Source of the DNA: Acidimicrobiia bacterium
Lineage (GTDB): Bacteria > Actinomycetota > Acidimicrobiia > Spongiisociales > UBA11373
Direction of reading: 5' to 3'
Length of the DNA stretch: 64,000 bases
Assembly: GCA_030584185.1 (NCBI GenBank)
Contig: CP129495.1
Coordinates: 62,001-126,000, forward strand
The translations under genes were made by a program, and so were the position numbers. Shown piece after piece: positions 1-7,819 of this stretch. Numbering within the stretch: the stretch's first letter is position 1; each line of letters begins with the position of its first letter. The notes beneath the pieces were generated by a model. The model was given only the letters and a program-made list of their open reading frames with translations. It was not told the origin of the DNA and made no database searches.

Positions 1-1
1 C

Positions 2-1210
2 GATGTGGTCCTGATCAACACCTGCTGCGTGCGTGAGAACGCCGACAACCGCCTCTACGGCAACCTGGGCCAGCTGAAGGCCGTGAAGGACGAAAAACCC
101 GCCCTGCGGATCATGGTGGCCGGCTGTCTGGCGCAGAAGGACCGGGAAGAGGTGCAACGGCGTGCCCCGTGGGTGGACGTCGTGTTGGGAACCCACAACG
201 TCCATCGTGCCGTGGATCTCCTCGACCACGCCGAGGAGTGGGGACCGGTCACCGAGATCTGGGAGGAGGCCGGCGGGATCGACGAGTCGGCGACGGCGTT
301 GCCCGCCCATCGCGAGTCGCCGCACTCGGCGTGGGTGACCATCACCATCGGGTGCGACAACGCCTGCACCTTCTGCATCGTGCCGGCGGTTCGGGGCAGA
401 GAGATCTCCAGGCGGCCCGGCGAGGTGATCTCCGAGGTGGAGAGGTTGGTGGCCTCGGGTGTGGTCGAGGTGACCCTGCTCGGGCAGAACGTGGACTCCT
501 ACGGTCGCGACCTTGCGGTCGATGGTCGGCGGCGTCCCGTGTTCGCCGAGCTGCTGCGACGGGTCGGCGAGGTCGACGGCCTGCGGCGGATTCGCTTCAC
601 CAGCCCGCATCCCAAGGACATCAAGGAGGAGGTCCTCCTGGCGATGGCCGAGACCGAGGCGGTGTGCGAGCACCTCCACCTCCCCCTGCAGAGTGGCAGC
701 CGTCGCATCTTGCGTTCCATGCAGAGGGGGTACACGCCGGAACGCTTCCTCGAGAAGCTGCGTCTCGCCGAGGCGATGATCCCCGGATTGGCCACCTCGA
801 CCGACGTGATCGTCGGCTTCCCGGGTGAGACCGAGGACGACTTCGCCGCCACACTGGACGTCGTCGAGCAGGCCCGCTTCGATGGGGCCTACATGTTCGT
901 GTACTCGCCGCGTCCGGGGACCCGGGCGGCGGAGATGCCCCATCAGGTGGATCCGGAGGTCGCCTCGGAGCGCTTCTCCCGCCTGGCCGCCCTGCAGCAG
1001 CAGATCTCGCTGGAGAAGAACGAGGCACTGGTGGGCTCCGTTGTCGAGGTCCTCGCCGAGGGGCAGTCGCGCAAGGACCCCGAGGTCGTCACCGCCCGCA
1101 CCCGAACCAACAAGGTGGTGCACGTGGCCGGCCGGCACCCGGCCGGGCAGTTCCTGCAGGTGCGGCTGGTGCGGGCCGCCCCGAGCCATCTGATGGGGGT
1201 CCTCGCCTGA
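2..1210 (+). CDS. miaB: MiaB tRNA methylthiotransferase (5' end outside window)
   Basis: Radical-SAM enzyme that adds the 2-methylthio group to N6-isopentenyladenosine-37 of tRNAs. The window opens inside the N-terminal UPF0004 domain: the NTCCVREN and AGCLAQK cysteines of the auxiliary cluster are visible, but the first cysteine lies upstream. The radical-SAM triad is in GCDNACTFCIVPAVRG, and a C-terminal TRAM-like segment follows. The stop overlaps the proposed start of miaA, which makes the substrate for this enzyme, so the two form a tRNA-modification operon. The reading frame is open to the left edge; the true start is not visible. Confidence 0.95.
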   Translation, partial: DVVLINTCCVRENADNRLYGNLGQLKAVKDEKPALRIMVAGCLAQKDREEVQRRAPWVDVVLGTHNVHRAVDLLDHAEEWGPVTEIWEEAGGIDESATALPAHRESPHSAWVTITIGCDNACTFCIVPAVRGREISRRPGEVISEVERLVASGVVEVTLLGQNVDSYGRDLAVDGRRRPVFAELLRRVGEVDGLRRIRFTSPHPKDIKEEVLLAMAETEAVCEHLHLPLQSGSRRILRSMQRGYTPERFLEKLRLAEAMIPGLATSTDVIVGFPGETEDDFAATLDVVEQARFDGAYMFVYSPRPGTRAAEMPHQVDPEVASERFSRLAALQQQISLEKNEALVGSVVEVLAEGQSRKDPEVVTARTRTNKVVHVAGRHPAGQFLQVRLVRAAPSHLMGVLA

Positions 1211-2127
1211 CCCGTCTCGCCGCCATCGTCGGCCCGACGGCGGCCGGCAAGAGTGCGGTGGCGATGATCCTCGCCGAGCGCCTGGGCATGGAGATCGTCT
1301 CGGTCGACGCCATGCAGGTGTATCGGGGAATGGATGTGGGCACCGCCAAGCCGACGCCGGCCGACCGTGCCCGGGTTCCTCATCACATGATCGACGTCGC
1401 CGAGCCGGAGGAGGCCTACTCGGTGGCCCGCTTCCAGCGCGAGGGGCGAGCTTCCTTGAGTGACATCGCCGGGCGTCGCGGGCGAGCACTGGTGGTCGGC
1501 GGGAGCGGACTGCACCTCCGCGCCCTGGTGGATCCCCTCGAGTTCCCGCCCACCGATGAGGAGGTGCGTGCCCGTCTCGAGGCGCTCCCTCCCTCCGAAG
1601 CGCGCCACCGGCTCCTGCTGGTCGATCCCGAGGCAGGCGAATTGGTCGATCTCGACAATCCGAGACGGGTGGTGCGCGCCCTCGAGATCCATGAGCTCAC
1701 CGGATCGACTCCGGCGGCGCGCTTCGCCACCGTGGGGGCAGAGGCAGTGAGGGAACGCCGACCGTTGCTCCCGGTGACGATCCTTGGGATCGATCCCGGG
1801 CACAGGCTTGGGCGCCGGGTCGAATCCCGATTCCAGGCGATGCTCCAGGCGGGGTTGGTCGAGGAGGTGAGGGCGCTGACGAGCCGCCTCGGGCCGACAG
1901 CGGCCCAGGCGGTCGGGTACCGGCAGCTGGTCGGTGTGGTCCAGGGAGAGGTCACCCTCGACGATGGCGTGGCCCGGGCGCTGTCCGCCACCAGGGCCCT
2001 GGCGAAGCGGCAGCGCACATTCTTTCGCAGGGACCATCGCGTCGAGTGGCTGGAGTGGGATGATGACCCCTCCGTGGTGGCCGCCTCGGCGGTACGGCGA
2101 CTCGAGGAGGCCGGATGGAGTTCGTGA
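1207..2127 (+). CDS. miaA: tRNA dimethylallyltransferase MiaA (proposed CTG start)
   Basis: Transfers a dimethylallyl group to A37 of tRNAs, the step before MiaB. The P-loop GPTAAGKS lies upstream of the first conventional start (GTG at 1258), so translation must begin earlier. The frame contains no ATG, GTG or TTG between miaB and the P-loop. CTG at 1207, overlapping the miaB stop as CTGA and preceded by a GGGGGT stretch, is the best candidate and gives about 306 residues, normal for the family. The substrate-binding region DAMQVYRGMDVGTAKP is present. The 3' end overlaps dapF by 13 bases. Confidence 0.9.
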   Translation: MTRLAAIVGPTAAGKSAVAMILAERLGMEIVSVDAMQVYRGMDVGTAKPTPADRARVPHHMIDVAEPEEAYSVARFQREGRASLSDIAGRRGRALVVGGSGLHLRALVDPLEFPPTDEEVRARLEALPPSEARHRLLLVDPEAGELVDLDNPRRVVRALEIHELTGSTPAARFATVGAEAVRERRPLLPVTILGIDPGHRLGRRVESRFQAMLQAGLVEEVRALTSRLGPTAAQAVGYRQLVGVVQGEVTLDDGVARALSATRALAKRQRTFFRRDHRVEWLEWDDDPSVVAASAVRRLEEAGWSS

Positions 2128-2858
2128 AGATGGAGGGTCTGGGCAACGACTTCGTCGTGTTGACGGGTCCCGTGGAGCCGACTGCCTCCCAGGTCACCGC
2201 GTGGTGCGATCGCCGTCGGGGCATCGGCGCCGACGGGGTGCTGGTGGTCACGCCGGGCGACCCGGTGTCCATGGAGTACTTCAACGCCGACGGATCGGCG
2301 GCCGAGATGTGTGGGAACGGGCTGCGGTGCGTCGCCCTGTTCGCCGTGTTGCGGGAGATGGTGGGGGAGCGACGGTTCGTGGTGCGCACCGCCGTCGGCG
2401 ATCGCTGGGTCGAGGTGGATGAGGACTCGGTCCGCGTCGAGGTGGGACCGTTCGGCGTGGATCCCGCTCCCCTTGAGCTGGCCGGCTACGGCCTCACCAG
2501 GGTAGGTGTGGGAAACCCGCACGCCGTGGCCTTCGTGGCCGACTGTGCGACGGTGCCGGTGGCCGCCGCCGGCCCCCTCGTCGAGACCGACCCTCGGTTC
2601 CCGAGCGGGACCAACGTCGGCTTCGCCTCCGTGCTCGACTCCGACACCATCGCCCTTCGGGTATGGGAGCGCGGTGTGGGGGAGACGCTGGCTTGCGGTA
2701 CCGGCGCCGTCGCCGCCGTGGCTGCGGCTTCCGCCAGCGGCCTCACCTCCGAGCGAGTGACCGTGATCCTGCCCGGGGGCTCCCTCTTGGTGGAACTGTT
2801 GGAGGGTGTCGCCTGGATCGAAGGCCCGGCGCGAGTGGTGTTTGCCGGGGCGATCTGA
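2115..2858 (+). CDS. dapF: Diaminopimelate epimerase
   Basis: Interconverts LL- and meso-diaminopimelate for lysine and peptidoglycan synthesis. The two catalytic cysteines are visible: Cys66 in the CGNGLRC motif and Cys194 in GETLACGTGA. The length (247 residues) is slightly below the usual 270. The start overlaps the end of miaA, and the stop lies four bases from the convergent lexA stop. Cytoplasmic, cofactor-independent racemase fold. Confidence 0.96.
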   Translation: MEFVKMEGLGNDFVVLTGPVEPTASQVTAWCDRRRGIGADGVLVVTPGDPVSMEYFNADGSAAEMCGNGLRCVALFAVLREMVGERRFVVRTAVGDRWVEVDEDSVRVEVGPFGVDPAPLELAGYGLTRVGVGNPHAVAFVADCATVPVAAAGPLVETDPRFPSGTNVGFASVLDSDTIALRVWERGVGETLACGTGAVAAVAAASASGLTSERVTVILPGGSLLVELLEGVAWIEGPARVVFAGAI

Positions 2859-2862
2859 GGGT

Positions 2863-3492
2863 TCAGCGCACCGACCGGATCACCGCCACGACCTTGCCCA
2901 GGATCTCCACATCACGGGTGAGCACGATCGGCTCGTACGCCGGGTTCTCCGGGAAGAGCACGATCCGGTCGGCTTCGCGGTGGAAGCGCTTCACGGTGGC
3001 CTCCTCGCCCTCGATCAGGGCGGCGACGATCTCCCCCTGATGAGCCTCGGGCTGTCGCCTGACCACCACCAGGTCACCGTCGAAGATCCCGGCCTGGATC
3101 ATGGAGTCGCCGTGGACCCGCAGCATGAACACGGGGTCGTTTCCGACGAACTGCGTGGGGAGCGGGAAGATCTCTTCGATGTCCTCCTCGGCGAGGATCG
3201 GCGACCCGGCGGCGATCCTGCCGACCAGTGGGACGTCGCGAACGGCGGCCCGTCGCAGTTCGGGCTCGTCGGGGAGCTCGAGGACCTCGATGGCCCGGGG
3301 CTTCGACGGGTCCCGTCGCAGGTACCCGGCATCGACGAGCGCCGAGAGATGGCTGTGCACGGTAGACGGGGATGAGAGGCCGATGGCTTCGCCGATCTCG
3401 CGGACCGAAGGCGGGTAGCCCCGGCGCTGCACGGTCTCCATGATCAGGTCCAGGATCTCGCGTTGCCGGACGGTGGGTTCGGTGGGGGACAT
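2863..3492 (-). CDS. lexA: LexA SOS repressor
   Basis: Transcriptional repressor of the SOS regulon, inactivated by RecA-stimulated self-cleavage. An N-terminal winged helix (about 1-70, with REIGEAIGLSSPSTVHSHL) is followed by an S24 peptidase domain. The scissile bond is Ala95-Gly96 in RIAAGSPIL; the catalytic pair is Ser130 (HGDSM) and Lys168 (ATVKRF). I use the ATG at 3492 because MSPTEPTVRQREIL matches the family start, while the open frame upstream runs into the operator region. Three LexA-type palindromes lie upstream (3559-3629), indicating autoregulation and control of the divergent LysM gene. Confidence 0.97.
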   Translation of the reverse strand: MSPTEPTVRQREILDLIMETVQRRGYPPSVREIGEAIGLSSPSTVHSHLSALVDAGYLRRDPSKPRAIEVLELPDEPELRRAAVRDVPLVGRIAAGSPILAEEDIEEIFPLPTQFVGNDPVFMLRVHGDSMIQAGIFDGDLVVVRRQPEAHQGEIVAALIEGEEATVKRFHREADRIVLFPENPAYEPIVLTRDVEILGKVVAVIRSVR

Positions 3493-3558
3493 GGTCCTCT
3501 CCCTTCGGTGGCGGGATCCTTGGTTCATCCGGACGCTACCGGATTCGGGGCCGGGAGG

Positions 3559-3572
3559 CAAACATATGTTCG
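3559..3572. promoter_or_regulatory. LexA box 1 (imperfect)
   Basis: CAAACATATGTTCG matches the actinobacterial/Bacillus SOS box CGAAC-N4-GTTCG except at the second base. It is the copy closest to lexA and probably mediates autorepression. Confidence 0.75.
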
Positions 3573-3583
3573 TCCTTGACCAA

Positions 3584-3597
3584 CGAACAGGTGTTCG
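3584..3597. promoter_or_regulatory. LexA box 2
   Basis: CGAACAGGTGTTCG is a full match to the CGAAC-N4-GTTCG SOS operator. It lies centrally in the divergent lexA/LysM promoter region. Confidence 0.9.
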
Positions 3598-3615
3598 GTA
3601 AGGTAGTGGTGATGA

Positions 3616-3629
3616 CGAACACGTGTTCG
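3616..3629. promoter_or_regulatory. LexA box 3
   Basis: CGAACACGTGTTCG is a perfect 14-base palindrome and a full match to the SOS operator. It is the copy nearest the LysM gene starting at 3741. Confidence 0.9.
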
Positions 3630-3740
3630 TGTCACACCCCCTCGGTAGCGTGCCCGGAGTGTGGAGAGCGAGGCAACGAGCCCTCCCATCGGACCCGCCG
3701 CTGCGGGACCAGCCGCCGCCCATCAGGAGGAGCCGGGAAC

Positions 3741-4046
3741 ATGTCGATCGAAGCCCGCACCCGGGTTCTGGTTCTCCCCACCGTGGTCGCCCTGACCCTG
3801 GTACTCCTCCTGGTGGGCGCCGTCGGTGCCCGGGCCGGCGCTCCCGACGGCGAAGTCGAGGCGGCGCCGGTCGCCGGAGTGACCCACACCGTGCTCACCG
3901 GCGACACCCTCTGGGACATCGCCTCGGACCACGTCGCTCCTGGCGACGACGTGCGGGTGCTGATAGAGAAGATCAAGGCGGCCAACGGTCTCGAGGACAG
4001 CATCATTCGGCCCGGTCAGGTGTTGCTCGTCCCGGCTTCGGGGTGA
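3741..4046 (+). CDS. LysM membrane protein, probable SOS-induced cell-division inhibitor
   Basis: A 101-residue protein with one N-terminal membrane segment (about 9-29) and a C-terminal LysM domain (about 46-99: HTVLTGDTLWDIASDH...IRPGQVLLVP). Small membrane-anchored LysM proteins divergent from lexA are known as YneA in Bacillus and as the Rv2719c type in mycobacteria, where they delay septation during DNA damage. The three LexA boxes upstream support the same role here. The start is set by a strong AGGAGG nine bases before the ATG. Function is inferred from context; sequence similarity outside LysM is generic. Confidence 0.85.
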   Translation: MSIEARTRVLVLPTVVALTLVLLLVGAVGARAGAPDGEVEAAPVAGVTHTVLTGDTLWDIASDHVAPGDDVRVLIEKIKAANGLEDSIIRPGQVLLVPASG

Positions 4047-4090
4047 GTCCGGGCGGTGGCGTCGTTGCGGTTCGGGTACCCTCGGTGGCC

Positions 4091-4546
4091 ATGCGCTGCC
4101 CCTACTGCGCCGCCGATGACACCCGCGTCGTGGACAGCAGGCCCATCGACGCCGGGTCGGCGATCCGGCGTCGGCGGGCATGCGAGGCATGCGGAAACCG
4201 GTTCACGACATACGAACGCAGGCAGGCGGCGCTGATGGTTCGCAAGCGAGACGGCCGCCTGGAGGCGTTCGATCCTGAGAAGGTCCGCTCTGGCGTGGTG
4301 GCGGCGCTCGCCGATCGTCAGCCGGGACCGGGGGCGGTCGACGACCTGGTGGCGGCGGCCGAGGCCTTCGCCGAGGCCAGGGGGCCCTTGGTCGAGAGTG
4401 TCGACATCGGCCATCTGGTGCTGGACGAGCTGCGCCGGCTCGATGAGGTCGCCTACCTGCGGTTCGCCTCGGTGTACAAGGACTTCGAGGGGGCCGAGGA
4501 CTTCGGGCGGGAGGTTGCGGCCCTGGAGGACCCGAGCCGCGGTTGA
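4091..4546 (+). CDS. nrdR: Transcriptional repressor NrdR
   Basis: Nucleotide-sensing repressor of ribonucleotide reductase genes. The N-terminal zinc ribbon has CPYC (Cys3, Cys6) and CEAC (Cys31, Cys34), followed by the RFTTYER element and an ATP-cone domain (about 46-136, VRKRDGRLEAFDPEKV). At 151 residues it is the normal size. No ribonucleotide reductase gene lies next to it in this window, unlike in many actinobacteria. Confidence 0.96.
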   Translation: MRCPYCAADDTRVVDSRPIDAGSAIRRRRACEACGNRFTTYERRQAALMVRKRDGRLEAFDPEKVRSGVVAALADRQPGPGAVDDLVAAAEAFAEARGPLVESVDIGHLVLDELRRLDEVAYLRFASVYKDFEGAEDFGREVAALEDPSRG

Positions 4547-4548
4547 GT

Positions 4549-5493
4549 TCAACCCAGCTCGATGATCGCCCTCTCCAGGCGTTGCCGGATGTCGGCAAGA
4601 GTGGCGGTGGCGGCGGCGTCCAGCTCGACCAGGGCGGTGTCGAGCTCTTGCGAGAGCAGGTCGGCGCGCCCCTGGAGGTCGGCCAGGGCGGCCACGGCCT
4701 CCTCGACGTCGCCCCTTCGCAGTGCCAGCAGATAGCGGTCCGCCCACTCCGGAAGTGACTCCACGGCGGTGACGGCTCGCTCTCGGAAGGCGGCGAATGC
4801 GGGGTCGTCGTCCATGGATCGCAGAGACGCCTCGGCAATGGTCTGCATGTCGGCGATGGCTCGCGCCGCCGGGTCGATCAGCTCGGGTGGCGCCTCGCTG
4901 GGGAGCAGCGGCACCGTGATCAGGCCTGCCGCCGCCTCGCGGTATGCGGCCGCTCCGGTGAGGCTCGCCAGCAGGGCGTTGGCCGAGTCGGCGGCGGCGA
5001 GCATCTCGGCGCGTCCGGGACGCAGGTCTTCGATGGGACCGATCGGAAGCAGCGGCAGCACCGACGGCAGGGGGGCCTCGGCGACTGCGGCGAACTCCTC
5101 GACCTCGCGTCTGAACTCGGCGAGGGCCGCGGGTTCGCTGGGGGTGGGAGCTCCGGCGAGTGCTTCCACGGCGTCGGAGAAGGCCCCGATGGCGGTGGTG
5201 TACTCGAGGCGCCTGGTATCGGCCTTCTCCTGAGGAACCTTCACCAGGAACTGCAGGCCGATCAGGGCGGCAGCGCCGAGGGCGGCGGCCGAGAGGATGA
5301 TCGACCAGCGGTAGCTGCGCCTGGCACCGATCGCCTTCTCCATCGGCCGGGGGCGCCAGTCGAAGTCGAGGTCGGGGATCTCTTCGGCCTTCGCGCTGGG
5401 TCCGTACGGCCGCGCCACGGTGGCCGGGGTGGTCTCCAGCATGCTGAGGATCGTCTTTCGGTTCTGCTCGCGGCGGCGTCGGTCGATGGGCAT
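4549..5493 (-). CDS. Uncharacterised single-pass membrane protein
   Basis: I do not recognise a family. From the ATG at 5493 the protein has 314 residues: a charged cytoplasmic N-terminus with DFDWRPRP, one hydrophobic segment near 61-80 (WSIILSAAALGAAALIGLQFLV), and a long Ala/Glu/Leu-rich helical exterior domain with no cysteines that looks coiled-coil-like. It converges with nrdR (two bases between the stops) and is divergent from dut. A first ATG at 5520 would overlap the dut start, so the inner start is preferred. Confidence 0.7.
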   Translation of the reverse strand: MPIDRRRREQNRKTILSMLETTPATVARPYGPSAKAEEIPDLDFDWRPRPMEKAIGARRSYRWSIILSAAALGAAALIGLQFLVKVPQEKADTRRLEYTTAIGAFSDAVEALAGAPTPSEPAALAEFRREVEEFAAVAEAPLPSVLPLLPIGPIEDLRPGRAEMLAAADSANALLASLTGAAAYREAAAGLITVPLLPSEAPPELIDPAARAIADMQTIAEASLRSMDDDPAFAAFRERAVTAVESLPEWADRYLLALRRGDVEEAVAALADLQGRADLLSQELDTALVELDAAATATLADIRQRLERAIIELG

Positions 5494-5519
5494 CGTGGGT
5501 AATAGGCATAATCGACGCA

Positions 5520-5948
5520 ATGCGCATTCTTCTCAAACTTCTCGACCCCGACCTGCCGGTCCCGGGTCATGCCCGCCCGGGGGACGCCGGGGTGGACCTG
5601 CACGCCCGCCAGGAGGTGACGCTCGCCGCAGGGGACAGGGCGATCGTGCCGACCGGAGTCGCCGTGGCGATCCCCGAGGGTCATGCCGGCCTGGTCGTGC
5701 CCCGGTCAGGCCTGGCGGCTCGCCACGGGATCGGCGTGGTCAACGGCCCCGGCCTCATCGACAGCGGGTATCGGGGGGAGGTGGCGGTGATCCTGGTCAA
5801 CCACGGCTCTGAGCCGGTCACGCTGCGGCGTGGGGATCGCATCGCCCAGCTGGTGGTGACGCCGGTGGCGACACAGGAGATGATGGTCGTCGACGAGCTC
5901 CCCACCTCCGAGAGGGGCGCAGGCGGGTTCGGATCGACCGGTTCTTGA
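5520..5948 (+). CDS. dut: dUTP diphosphatase
   Basis: Hydrolyses dUTP to dUMP and pyrophosphate. All five trimeric dUTPase motifs are visible in order: AGVDL, PRSGLA, GLIDSGYRGE, RGDRIAQLVV and the C-terminal glycine-rich arm RGAGGFGSTG. The length (142 residues) is typical. The stop overlaps the probable -35 region of the tRNA cluster. Confidence 0.97.
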   Translation: MRILLKLLDPDLPVPGHARPGDAGVDLHARQEVTLAAGDRAIVPTGVAVAIPEGHAGLVVPRSGLAARHGIGVVNGPGLIDSGYRGEVAVILVNHGSEPVTLRRGDRIAQLVVTPVATQEMMVVDELPTSERGAGGFGSTGS

Positions 5949-5971
5949 GGTCGGGGGGCCGGGCATATAAT
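5945..5971 (+). promoter_or_regulatory. Promoter of the tRNA cluster
   Basis: TTGAGG at 5945-5950 and a perfect TATAAT at 5966-5971, ten bases before the first base of tRNA-Gly. The spacer is about 15 bases, slightly short. It overlaps the dut stop codon. Confidence 0.6.
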
Positions 5972-5980
5972 GCGGCCACC

Positions 5981-6056
5981 GCGGACGTAGCTCAGTTGGT
6001 AGAGCGTCACCTTGCCAAGGTGAAGGTCGCCGGTTCGAGACCGGTCGTCCGCTCCA
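5981..6056 (+). tRNA. tRNA-Gly (GCC)
   Basis: Acceptor arms GCGGACG and CGTCCGC pair, the anticodon loop TTGCCAA gives GCC, the T-arm GGTTCGA is present, and the discriminator is T with an encoded CCA. Confidence 0.97.
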
Positions 6057-6085
6057 CGGGGCGGTGCCGCCGTCCCGTCGAGATC

Positions 6086-6156
6086 GGCGGCGTGGCCGAG
6101 TGGTTAGGCAAGGGTCTGCAAAACCCTCTACCCCGGTTCAATTCCGGGCGCCGCCT
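6086..6156 (+). tRNA. tRNA-Cys (GCA)
   Basis: Acceptor arms GGCGGCG and CGCCGCC, anticodon loop CTGCAAA (GCA), T-loop GTTCAAT. CCA is not encoded. Confidence 0.96.
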
Positions 6157-6180
6157 CGGAGGGCTCGGACGCGGGCTCGA

Positions 6181-6255
6181 GGGCGCTTAGCTCAGCGGGA
6201 GAGCGCTTCCCTGACACGGAAGAGGTCACTGGTTCAATCCCAGTAGCGCCCACCA
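6181..6255 (+). tRNA. tRNA-Val (GAC)
   Basis: Acceptor arms GGGCGCT and AGCGCCC, anticodon GAC in loop CTGACAC, encoded CCA. Its 3' half is nearly identical to the tRNA-Val(CAC) at 32307, but this copy carries no integrated element. Confidence 0.97.
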
Positions 6256-6391
6256 GGTCGTTCGATGCGATGCTGCGCCGTCGGGCCGCCATGCCGGTCT
6301 GCTCGCTTTTCCTCAGGTCCCCCCACGGGTCCGCCGATGACCCTTCTGTGGAGGACGGGCAGTGGTGCCCGTCGCGAGAGGGAAGGGCCTC

Positions 6392-7510
6392 ATGCGCAGG
6401 GTCGCAGTATCGGCAGTGCTCACCGCCGCCTTGGTGGCGGGTGTCGCCGCACCGGTGGCCGCCAACCATCAGGCCACCCCCAAGAGCGGGCCCGATCACG
6501 CCTTCGGCGAGATGGTCGACTACCCGCTCACCGTTCCCGTCGCCGGCGAGTACTGGTGGGAGGACTGGTTCTGGGCGGCACGCGGGTCGGGGCTGCACCA
6601 CGCCCAGGACTTCATGGCCGCCAAGATGACCCCGGTGGTGGCTGCTGCGGCCGGGACCGTCACCTGGATCAACGGCAGCCAGGATCCCAACGACCTCAAC
6701 CCGGAGCGCTGCTGCTGGGTGATCGTCCGCCACGACGATGACTGGGAGTCCTGGTACATCCATCTCAACAACGACACCCCCGGGACCGACGATGGTCAGG
6801 CGTGGGGGATAGCACCCGAGATCCAGCTCGGGACTCGGGTCGAAGCCGGAGACCTGATCGGATGGGTGGGCGACTCGGGGAACGCCGAGAACACCCCGCC
6901 GCACCTCCACTTCGAGGTCTACGACGAGCACGGTGTCCTGGTGAACACCCGGGATGCCATCCTCGCCGCCGAGGGGCGGCCGTACTGCGGCGTCACCCGG
7001 GTGGGCGACATGAGCGGCCTCACCGGCACCAGCACCCTGCTGCGTACCGGCGCCCGGGGCGATTCCGTGCGCCTGCTGCAGGCCTTTCTCGACGACTTCC
7101 GGCACTCGCCAGGCCCGGTGGACGGCATCTTCGGGTCCCTGACCGCCTCGGCGGTCCGTTCTTTCCAGCAGCTGCGCGGGCTCACTGTCGACGGGATCGT
7201 GGGTTCGGCGACACGGGGCGAGGTCGCCGTGTTGACCGCTCGCGCCGAGCGTGCCTGGGCCCTCGACCCCGACGGTCGATATCTGCGGGCGGGGGCGAGA
7301 GGCGGTGACGTCGCCGAGCTGCAAGGCCTGTTGAAGGTCGTGGGACATGATCCGGGGCCGGCGGACGGCATCTTCGGATCAGCCACCGTCGCCGCCGTGA
7401 AGGCATTCCAGCGGGGCCAGGGTCTCGACCCCGACGGGGTGGTGGGCGGCGCCACCCGGACCCGGCTGGCAGAGATCCTGGGTCTGACGCCTCTCATCAC
7501 CTGCGGCTGA
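6392..7510 (+). CDS. Secreted M23 metallopeptidase with two peptidoglycan-binding domains
   Basis: Predicted exported cell-wall hydrolase of 372 residues. An N-terminal signal peptide (MRRVAVSAVLTAALVAG, cleavage near AANHQ) is followed by a LytM/M23 domain with zinc ligands in HHAQD (His69, Asp73) and HLHFE (His170, His172). Two PG_binding_1 repeats follow at about 220-285 and 300-365, each containing a DGIFGS..T..AV..FQ core. The start at 6392 has GGAAGGG upstream and gives a clean signal peptide. The protein ends in a lone cysteine next to the stop. Confidence 0.9.
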   Translation: MRRVAVSAVLTAALVAGVAAPVAANHQATPKSGPDHAFGEMVDYPLTVPVAGEYWWEDWFWAARGSGLHHAQDFMAAKMTPVVAAAAGTVTWINGSQDPNDLNPERCCWVIVRHDDDWESWYIHLNNDTPGTDDGQAWGIAPEIQLGTRVEAGDLIGWVGDSGNAENTPPHLHFEVYDEHGVLVNTRDAILAAEGRPYCGVTRVGDMSGLTGTSTLLRTGARGDSVRLLQAFLDDFRHSPGPVDGIFGSLTASAVRSFQQLRGLTVDGIVGSATRGEVAVLTARAERAWALDPDGRYLRAGARGGDVAELQGLLKVVGHDPGPADGIFGSATVAAVKAFQRGQGLDPDGVVGGATRTRLAEILGLTPLITCG

Positions 7511-7819
7511 CCCGACCGCGCCGCGGCCGAGGAGGCGGGAGGGTCCGTTGCGTGCGGCACCCCGAGCCCGCCTCGGGCCCGTCTCCTCCCGCATCGCCGT
7601 GCTGCGAGTTCCCGCCCGCGTGGGATGCGATGCGAAGGATCGGGGGCGATCGACCGCACCCGGCGGCGCCGGAGTGCCCGGACCCTCCCGCCGTTGCTGA
7701 ATCCTCATCCCGTTCCCGGGTGACGGGGTAGGGCCGAAGGTCCGCGCTGGCGCCAGCGCTGCCTGGGGATGGGCGCTTGGGCGGGTGTACGATTGGCGGC
7801 CCGGCCAAGAGGAGACGCC
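7511..7819. other. Intergenic region with hairpin, no gene seen
   Basis: About 310 bases without a convincing gene. It has G+C-rich inverted repeats just after the M23 gene (CCCGAG...CTCGGG near 7561-7577), which may end transcription although no T-run follows. A possible -10 (TACGAT, about 7788) and an AGAGGAG ribosome site precede the acyl-CoA synthetase. Confidence 0.4.
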
